From NCBI GenBank assembly GCA_027623615.1, contig JAQBVH010000122.1:1-7836 (forward strand): a stretch of 7,836 nt of DNA. Direction: 5' to 3'. The notes beneath the pieces were generated by a model. It searched no databases. It had not been told where the DNA came from and was given only the letters and a program-made list of their open reading frames with translations. This document shows, in pieces, positions 1 through 6,085 of the stretch. Both the position numbers and the translations under genes were made by a program. The DNA comes from Planctomycetota bacterium (GTDB lineage Bacteria; Planctomycetota; UBA1135; GCA-002686595). Within the stretch, counting starts at the first letter, position 1, and each line of letters starts with the position of its first letter.

Positions 1-888
1 CGCGCGACCTTCGCCGCGCGGCTCGGCACGGCGATGGAGGAGATAGGCTTCGCGGTCCTGACCGGCCACGGCGTCGACCCCGAGCTCTTCACCCGTGCCC
101 ACGGCGACGTGCGCAGGTTCTTCGAGTCCCTGCCCATGGAGTCGAAGCTCGCCCACCGCGCGGCGCGGCACGGCTCGGTCAGCCAGGGCTACTTCCCCGT
201 GGCCGGGACGAGCGACATCCACCCGGACCTGGTCGAGGGCTGGGTGTTCTGTCGCCGCGCGTTCGGCTTCGAGGGCGACGCGCACGTGCCCGACTTCTGG
301 CCCGCGCCCGAGTTCGAGGCGCGCTTTCGCGAGCTGGTCGCGGGGCAGTGGCCCCTGGTCCAGCCGATCATGGGCGCGATCCTCGCGCACCTCGGCCTGG
401 ACGAGCACCTGTTCGACGCGCGCCTCGAGGGCACGAACTTCGGCCTGCGGTTGAACTACTACCCGACCCTGTCGCCGGAGGAGCTGGCCAGCGGCGCGGG
501 GCGACTGCTCGGCCACGAGGACGTCGACCTCTTCACCCTGCTGCCTGCCCCCGAGGTCGAAGGCCTGCAGGCCCTGGCCCGCGATGGACGCTGGGTGCGC
601 CTGCACGCGCCGCCGAACTCGATCGTGCTGAACACCGGCGACTACCTGCAGCGCCTGACCAACGATCGCTTGCCCTCGACCACCCACCGGGTCAGCCCCC
701 CCCGGGACCCGGCCCTGCGCGGGACGGTGCGCACGAGCTTCCCGCTGGCGATTTACCTGGGCGAGGACGAGCTGCTCGAGGTCCTGCCCGGCCTCGGCGA
801 GCCCAGGTACGAACCGATCCGCGTGCTGACCTTCCACACCCGCACGACGGCCAAGTTCTACGGGGACGACTACGCGGTCGAGGCGTGA
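1..888 (+). CDS. 2-oxoglutarate/Fe(II)-dependent oxygenase, isopenicillin N synthase type (5' partial)
   Basis: This is a cytoplasmic non-haem iron oxygenase that should couple 2-oxoglutarate decarboxylation to oxidation of an unknown small molecule. The frame stays open to the left edge. The residues before the ATG at 34 (ATFAARLGTA) continue the family's N-terminal helix leading into EEIGFAVLTGHGV, so the true start is upstream and the ATG at 34 is probably internal. Numbering from that Met, the iron ligands are H161 and D163 in GHEDVDLFTLL and H218 in STTHRV. R233 and S235 (RTS) form the family R-x-S pair that binds 2-oxoglutarate. The stretch GDYLQRLTNDRLPS before the distal His is a signature of the IPNS-like group. 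At least 295 residues are present, and the family is usually 300-350, so little is missing. Fold and cofactor are secure. The substrate cannot be told, and membership in the IPNS-type fold does not imply antibiotic synthesis. The stop is only 10 bp from the opposing remnant's stop. Confidence 0.9.
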   Translation, partial: RATFAARLGTAMEEIGFAVLTGHGVDPELFTRAHGDVRRFFESLPMESKLAHRAARHGSVSQGYFPVAGTSDIHPDLVEGWVFCRRAFGFEGDAHVPDFWPAPEFEARFRELVAGQWPLVQPIMGAILAHLGLDEHLFDARLEGTNFGLRLNYYPTLSPEELASGAGRLLGHEDVDLFTLLPAPEVEGLQALARDGRWVRLHAPPNSIVLNTGDYLQRLTNDRLPSTTHRVSPPRDPALRGTVRTSFPLAIYLGEDELLEVLPGLGEPRYEPIRVLTFHTRTTAKFYGDDYAVEA

Positions 889-898
889 GCCGCGGGGC

Positions 899-1231
899 TC
901 AGCCCACGAGGTCCGCGAGCGCGCGGCCCAGGCGCCGCTCGAAGCGGGCCAGCCGGCGCGGCGCGAGGTCCTTCGCCTCGTAGAGCGCCAGCGGGGTCAC
1001 CTTCCGCACGCCGACCGACCCGAACACCGCGTCGCGCCAGAAGCGATACGAGAGCCTGCGCATCAGCAGGCGATCCACCACCCTGGGGGCGTGGAAGGTC
1101 TGGACCAGGAGCGCAGTCCGGCCAGACAGCAGAGGTGAGGGCGGCTCGTGGTCGTGGCGCAGCGCAACGCCGTCCACCAGCACGCGGTCGACCCAGCCCT
1201 TGAGGATGGCCGGCGGGGCGAACCACCAGAC
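899..1231 (-). pseudogene. NAD(P)H:quinone oxidoreductase (flavodoxin-like fold), C-terminal remnant
   Basis: Read on the minus strand, this stretch encodes about 110 residues that match the C-terminal half of the flavodoxin-fold NAD(P)H dehydrogenase family (Flavodoxin_2; relatives of KefF, MdaB and NQO). It begins at WWFAPPAILKGWVDRVL, the conserved block after the central beta-strand. It continues through a GRTALLVQTFHAP strand and a FGSVGV segment to a C-terminal helix and a TGA stop (complement of 899-901). The N-terminal half, with the first beta-strand and the flavin-phosphate loop, is absent. Homology stops abruptly right after the two Trp codons (1223-1228), where the sequence becomes the antisense of the neighbouring hydrolase fragment. 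The minus frame happens to stay open to 1597, but that extension is antisense and low-complexity. The fragment cannot bind FMN as a normal family member would, so I call it a remnant. A misassembled junction is the alternative. Confidence 0.72.
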
Positions 1232-1251
1232 CCCGGGCGCGCGTCTGGTGG
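1223..1251. repeat. 9-bp inverted repeat at the junction of two gene remnants
   Basis: CCACCAGAC at 1223-1231 is mirrored exactly by GTCTGGTGG at 1243-1251, with an 11-nt spacer that contains the palindrome CCCGGG at 1232-1237. The left arm is the end of the oxidoreductase remnant (the two Trp codons on the minus strand). The right arm is at the start of the hydrolase remnant (Arg-Leu-Val-Gly on the plus strand). The repeat therefore spans the point where homology switches from one gene to the other. It is inside coding remnants and has no T-run, so I do not read it as a terminator. Confidence 0.7.
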
Positions 1252-1589
1252 GCCCCCTCGGCGCCTGGTACGAGGCCACCTGCCCCGCCTGGGACGCAGA
1301 CCTCGGCGAGGACTTCCGCGCCGGCTTCACCACCGACATTCCGGTCGTGCTCGTGCACGGCACCTGGGACACCTCGACGCCCTTCGAGAACGCGATCGAG
1401 TGCTTGCCGATGTTCACGAACGGCCACCTGGTCGTGGTCGACGGCGGCTCCCATGGCGCGCTGGGTGAAGCACGCGCAGCCAGCCCGGAGTTCCAGGAGG
1501 CTCTCGTAGCCTTCCTCGCGGAGGGCAAGACCGATGGCATGCCCGGGTTGGTGGAGCTGCCGCCGCTCGACTGGGTCGTTCCCGAGTGA
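1232..1589 (+). pseudogene. alpha/beta hydrolase (TAP-like C-terminal type), C-terminal remnant
   Basis: About 118 residues match the C-terminal portion of secreted alpha/beta hydrolases of the tripeptidyl-aminopeptidase (TAP-like) type. The landmarks are a Cys-x-x-Trp (CPAW), the strand IPVVLVHGTWD with the catalytic acid Asp encoded at 1368-1370, the following TSTPFENA helix start, and VVVDGGSHG with the catalytic His encoded at 1452-1454. The C-terminal helix ends in FLAEG, and the stop is TGA at 1587-1589. The first two thirds of the protein, including the signal peptide, oxyanion region and the G-x-S-x-G nucleophile, is missing. A TTG at 1200 and an ATG at 1206 are in frame but lie in the oxidoreductase remnant, so they are accidental starts. 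Without the nucleophile the piece cannot be a working hydrolase. Codon use is as GC-rich as the neighbours and no internal stop has accumulated, so the loss looks recent or is an assembly artefact. Confidence 0.72.
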
Positions 1590-1712
1590 GCCCTCAAGTC
1601 GACACCGGGATCTGACGACCTCGATCCCAGGGTAAGACAGGACAGATGGGGGCCTTACACGCGTGTGCGCGCGAGGGGGCATACCATCGGGCCAGCACCC
1701 GGAACCTGCACC

Positions 1713-4700
1713 ATGCGAAAGCCCATCCTCTGCGCCCTCGGCGTTCTCCTGTCCTCGCTCTCCGCCGCCCGGGGAACGCGCTTGTTGCGCCAACCCACCA
1801 TCAGCGCAGAGCACGTCGCCTTCTCGTACGCCGGTGACCTGTGGATCACGGACCTGGTCGGCGGCGACGCGCGGCGCCTGACCTCGTTCCCCGGCGTCGA
1901 GGACGTGCTTCTCGCCCGACGGCAAGACGATCGCGTTCACGGCGAGCTACGACGGCAACGCCGACGTGTACACCGTACCGATCGAGGGCGGGTCGCCCAG
2001 GCGCCTCACCTTCCATCCCGGCGGCGACACCGTGCAGGGCTGGACGCATGACGGCAGCGCGGTGGTCTTTACCTCCGGTCGCGCGAGCGCGCCGGTCGGC
2101 TATACCAAGCTGTTCTCGGTGCCTGCGGGCGGCGGTCCGGCCGAGCTCCTGCTCGACGCGCGCGTGTGGCACGGCAAGCTCTCGGGCGACGGCAGCAAGT
2201 TCGCCTACCAGCACATCCGCGCCCTCGACCAGGAGTGGCGCAACCACCGTGGTGGCAGCGCGCACCCCGTCTGGGTCCTCGACCTCTACGACCACGGGCA
2301 CGTCGAGATCCCCGGCCCGCACTGTCAGAACTGGCACCCGTGCTGGGTGGGCGACAAGGTCTACTTCCTGTCGGACCGCGACCTCGCGATGAACCTGTAC
2401 GTGTACGACCCGGCCACCCGAGGCGTCACGCAGCTGACACACAACCGCGAGTTCGACGCCAAGGAGCTCGAGTCGGACGGGGAGCGCTACCTGATCTACG
2501 AGGTCGGCGGCTACCTGCACCAGTTCGACACGCAGAGCGGCCAGGCGAAGCAGCTCAAGATCACGGTGCGCGGCGACCTCCCCTGGCGCCGTCCCCACTG
2601 GGAGAACGTCGGCCAGGGCCTGACGAACGCCGCGCTCTCGCCCACGGGCAAGCGCGCGATCTTCGAAGCCCGCGGCGACATCTTCAGCGTCCCGGTCGAG
2701 GCGGGTGACTGGCGCAACCTCACGAACTCCCCGGGCGTGGCCGACCGCGCTCCGAGCTGGTCGCCGGATGGTGGGCAGGTGGCGTGGTTCAGCGATGCGG
2801 GCGGTGAATACGGCCTGATGATCGCCGATCAGGACGGCCTGGGTACGCCGCGCCGCATCGAGCTGCCGGACGCGACCTTCTACTACACCCCCACCTGGTC
2901 CCCGGACGGCAAGTACGTGGCCTACACGGACGAGGGCTTGAATCTCGGCTACGTCGACGTCGAGAGCGGCACGGTGCAGATCGCCGACACCGACCAGTAC
3001 GCGCATCCTGCGCGCACGGTCAACCCGACCTGGGCGCCCGACTCCAAGTGGATCGCGTACACCAGGCGCCTCGACAACCAGCACCACGCGGTGTTCGTGT
3101 ACTCCGTCGAGACGCAGACCGCGCACCAGATCACGGACGGCATGTCGGACGCGATCTCCCCCACCTGGGACGCGAGCGGCAAGTACCTGTACTTCCTGTC
3201 GAGCACGAACCTCGCCCTCAACACGGGCTGGCTCGACATGACCAGCTACGAGCGTCCGATCCAGTACTCGGCCTGGCTCGCGGTGCTGGCGAAGGGCGAG
3301 CCCTCGCCCCTGCTGCCGACGAGTGACGAGGAGCCGGTCAAGGAGGTGGCGACCGAGGACGTCAAGCCGGCTGAGAAGCCGAAGGACGACGGCCCCGTCG
3401 TGACGATCGACTTCGACGGCCTCGAGCGCCGCATGTTGGCCCTGCCGGTCGGCGTGGACGAGTACGCAGGCATCGTGGCCGGCACGGAAGGGGTCGTGTT
3501 CCTGGCCTCGGCCGGCGACGGCTTCGGCGTCGACTTCGCGCGCTACGACGTGAAGCAGCAGGAGTCGAAGGAGTTCCTGTCCGGGGTGAGGGCGTTCGTC
3601 CTCTCGAGCGACCGCAAGCAGGCGCTCGTGCAAGCCGGCGGCTGGCGCGTCGTCGGCACGGAAGCGGCGCCGCCCGCGGGCAAGGGAGCGCTGAGCACCT
3701 CGGGCATCGCGATGAAGGTCGATCCGCCCGCGGAGTGGCAGCAGATGTTCCGCGAGTCGTGGCGCTACCAGCGTGACTACCTGTACGTGGAGAACGTGCA
3801 CGGCGCGGACTGGGACGCGATCTATCGCATGTACCAGCCCTGGGTCGAGCACGTCGGCCACCGCTCGGACCTCACCTACCTGCTCGACATTCTGGGCGGC
3901 GAGGTCGCGGTCGGTCACTCCTACACGTTCGGCGGGGACACCCCTGACGTGGACTCGGTCTCCGTTGGTCTGCTCGGCGCGGACTACGCCGTCGACAGCG
4001 GCCGGTACCGGATCACGAACGTCCTGACGGGTGAGAGCTGGAACCCGAACCTGCGCGCGCCCCTGGCGAGCCCCGGGGTCGACGTGAGCGAGGGCGACTA
4101 CCTGGTCGCCGTCAACGGCGTGGAGCTCGCGCATCCGACGAACCTCTACTCGCTCTTCGAGGGCACCGCCGGTCGCCAGACGGTGATCGAGGTCAACGAG
4201 CGCCCGTCCCGCGACGGCGCGCGTGAGGTCACGGTCGTCCCCGTCGGTAACGAGGGCGAGCTGCGCCGCTTCGAGTGGGTCGAGGGCAACCGCCGCCGCG
4301 TCGACGAGGCCTCGGGCGGCCGCCTGGCCTATGTCTGGCTGCCGAACACGGGCCAGGGCGGCTACACCTATTTCAACCGCTACTACTTCGCCCAGCAGCA
4401 CAAGGACGGCGCGGTCGTCGACGAGCGCTTCAACGGCGGCGGTTCCGCGGCCGACTACATGGTTGAGCTGATGAGTCGCGAGCGGCACGGTTACTTCAAC
4501 AGCCCGGTCGGTGACCGCAAGCCCTTCTCCTCCCCCCAGGCCGGCATCTGGGGCCCGAAGGTCCTGCTCATCAACGACTCGGCGGGCTCGGGCGGCGACT
4601 ACCTGCCCTTCATGTTCCGCAAGATGAAGATCGGCCCCCTGATCGGCACGACCACATGGGGTGGCCTGGTCGGCATCTGGGACGTCCCGCCCCTGATCGA

Positions 4701-4944
4701 CGGCGGCCAGATCACGGCCCCCCGCGGCGGCTTCTTCGACATGAACGGCCGTTGGTCCGTCGAGAACGAGGGCGTCTCCCCCGACATCGAGGTCGACCAG
4801 ACCCCCAGGGTCGTCCTCGCCGGCGGCGACCCCCAGCTCGAGCGAGGCATCACCGAATGCCTCCGCCTCCTCGAAGCCAACCCGGTCAAGCGCCTCGAAG
4901 AACCCGCGCCGCCGATCCGCGCCGAACGCCCGAAGAAACGCTGA
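1713..4944 (+). CDS. Tricorn-like S41 serine protease, exported, with one frameshift near 1908
   Basis: This encodes a peptidase of the tricorn group (S41B) that should cut peptides, here probably outside the cytoplasm. The ATG at 1713 opens a signal peptide (MRKPILCALGVLLSSLSAARG), then the typical propeller start FSYAGDLW. After GVEDV (codon ending 1907) the reading frame shifts by one base and resumes at 1909 with FSPDGKTIAFTASYDGN. Joined, the protein is about 1,076 residues, the normal tricorn length. Domain order on the joined numbering: signal peptide 1-22; WD/TolB-like beta-propellers about 30-670, with repeated SPDG motifs and a Lys/Glu/Pro-rich insert near 539-563; helical core about 675-740 with catalytic H735 (VGHSY); PDZ about 753-845; and a C-terminal core with the NGGG loop, nucleophile S959 (AGSGGD) and E1017 (ENEGVSPD). 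A caller without the joint would start at GTG 1966, which is an internal Val and loses the signal peptide and first propeller blade. The ribosome site before 1713 is weak (GGAA about 10 nt upstream). Confidence 0.85.
1905..1912 (+). other. Frameshift point in the tricorn-like protease gene
   Basis: The upstream frame reads Gly-Val-Glu-Asp-Val up to 1907 and then becomes an Arg-rich nonsense reading that stops near 2051. The correct downstream frame starts at TTC 1909 (Phe-Ser-Pro-Asp-Gly). The net effect is one extra base, or two or five bases lost. In family members as I recall them, about four residues lie between this Glu and the Phe of FSPDG, against two here, so a 5-base loss would fit best. 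There is no slippery heptamer or obvious stimulatory structure, so programmed frameshifting is unlikely. Confidence 0.8.
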
Positions 4945-5019
4945 CCTGGAGTTCTCCGTGAAACATCCGGTTGCGCTCGGCGCTCATTCGGGGGACTTCC
5001 CCTCGTCCCCAACGGAACC

Positions 5020-5023
5020 AGGA
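5020..5023 (+). promoter_or_regulatory. Ribosome binding site of the beta-helix gene
   Basis: AGGA ends 5 nt before the ATG at 5029. It supports that start, which also gives a clean signal peptide. It is a short, moderate-strength site. Confidence 0.5.
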
Positions 5024-5028
5024 CTCCC

Positions 5029-6069
5029 ATGCGACCCCTTCTGATCGCGCTCGCGCTTGCTGCCTCGGCGACCGCCAACGACACCCTGCTCGTCCCCTCC
5101 CAGTACTCCACGATCCAGGCTGCGGTAGACGCAGCTGTCGACGGTGACGTCGTTCGGGTTGCTTCCGGCGTCTACATGGGCGACGGGAACCGGAACATCG
5201 ATCTCGGCCTCAAGGAGCTCGTGATCGAGAGCGAGGCGGGCCCCGAGAAGACGATTATTCGCTGCAAGGGCAGCCTCGGCAACCCGCAGCGTGGGTTCCT
5301 GATCGAGGGCGGCCAGTCGAACGCCACGGTGATCGACGGCTTCACCATCCGCGGCGGCGCCACGGAGATCGGCGCGGTCGCTGATCCGTTCAACGGCGGC
5401 GGGATGCGCATCCTCAACAGCAGCCCCATCATTCGCAATTGTCACCTGATCGACAACATCGCCGCCTGCTGGGGCGGAGCCATGTTCATCGGCCACAGCG
5501 GTAGCCCGGTCATCGAGAACTGCCTCTTCAAGGACAACGTCTCCAACGACGGTGGCGGCGGCATCTTCTCGTGGGGTACCGAGCGCGTCGTCGTCCGTGG
5601 CTGCGTGTTCGTCGGCAACGACGGCGTCCCCTTCGCCGGTGCGATCCTGCACTGGGGCGCGGATCGCATGCTGATCGAGAACTGCACCATCACCGGCAAC
5701 ACCGCCAGCTGGTCGTCCGCGATCGACGTCTGGCCCGCGGACGTGCGCAACACGATCATCTGGGGCAACACCAACACTGCGGGAGGCGGCTCGCCCATGC
5801 AGGGCTCGGACGAGTCGACGTTCAGCCACTGCTGCGTCGAGGGCGACCTCACCTTCCCGGGCTGGGATCACGGCGGCAACCTCTACCAGAACCCGATGCT
5901 CGGCGGCGACGGCTGGCACCTGCTGTCCTCCTCGCCCTGCAAGCAAGCCGCGAGCCCGAACACCATCGTCGCTCCGGGTGCCGTCGACATGGACGGCGAG
6001 CCGCGCGAGATGAGCCGCCTGGACATCGGCGCCGACGAGTACTGGTCGCGCGACACGATCTGGCAGTAG
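5029..6069 (+). CDS. Secreted right-handed parallel beta-helix repeat protein
   Basis: This encodes a 346-residue exported protein of the pectin-lyase-like fold. A signal peptide (MRPLLIALALAASATA) is followed by an A-x-A cleavage site after residue 16. Next comes the family opening VPSQYSTIQAAVDAAVDGDVV, where TIQAA...GD.V is the first coil of many planctomycete-type beta-helix proteins. Residues 131-238 form four tandem 27-residue coils of the pattern I-x-N-C-x-(F/I/L)-x-x-N, with cysteines at 138, 165, 192 and 219. The C-terminus closes with MDGEPR and LDIGADEY, also typical. No polysaccharide-lyase catalytic set, membrane anchor, lipobox or sorting domain is visible, so it may be a soluble surface or matrix-binding protein rather than an enzyme. 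It lies 84 bp after the protease in the same direction and ends 16 bp from the opposing gene's stop. The fold is secure; the function is unknown. Confidence 0.88.
   Translation: MRPLLIALALAASATANDTLLVPSQYSTIQAAVDAAVDGDVVRVASGVYMGDGNRNIDLGLKELVIESEAGPEKTIIRCKGSLGNPQRGFLIEGGQSNATVIDGFTIRGGATEIGAVADPFNGGGMRILNSSPIIRNCHLIDNIAACWGGAMFIGHSGSPVIENCLFKDNVSNDGGGGIFSWGTERVVVRGCVFVGNDGVPFAGAILHWGADRMLIENCTITGNTASWSSAIDVWPADVRNTIIWGNTNTAGGGSPMQGSDESTFSHCCVEGDLTFPGWDHGGNLYQNPMLGGDGWHLLSSSPCKQAASPNTIVAPGAVDMDGEPREMSRLDIGADEYWSRDTIWQ
5419..5742 (+). repeat. Four tandem 27-residue beta-helix coils (81-nt period)
   Basis: The coils are residues 131-157, 158-184, 185-211 and 212-238 of the beta-helix protein. 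Each carries Cys at its eighth position, preceded by Asn or Gly, and lies between aliphatic strands. The period is exact at 81 nt without insertions, but the DNA copies are well diverged, so this is an old protein repeat and not a recent DNA duplication. Confidence 0.8.
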
Positions 6070-6085
6070 TGCACCGGCGCGGCGC

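Noticed and set aside
1148..1468. Plus-strand open frame crossing the remnant junction
   Set aside because: It is Arg/Pro/Gly-rich and out of frame with the hydrolase motifs, so it is a shadow.
899..1597. A single 232-residue minus-strand protein spanning both remnants
   Set aside because: Only the part below about 1231 resembles a real family. The rest is antisense of the hydrolase remnant, so the chimera is a chance open frame.
1607..1628. Possible hairpin GGGATC/GATCCC 17 bp after the hydrolase remnant stop
   Set aside because: The stem is only 6 bp with a 10-nt loop and no following T-run, so it is not a convincing terminator.
1655..1690. Candidate sigma-70 promoter before the protease gene (TACCAT at 1682-1687)
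   Set aside because: No acceptable -35 element is found at 16-18 bp spacing, so the match is not better than chance.
1846..4488. Very long minus-strand open frame (880 codons) opposite the protease gene
   Set aside because: It is the complement of a clearly conserved protease in a GC-rich genome, where antisense frames often lack stops. Its translation is Arg/Val/Ala/Asp-rich without any recognisable domain.
4990..5002. G-run/C-run hairpin between the protease and beta-helix genes
   Set aside because: The stem is 4-5 bp with a very small loop and no T-run. It is expected by chance in this composition.
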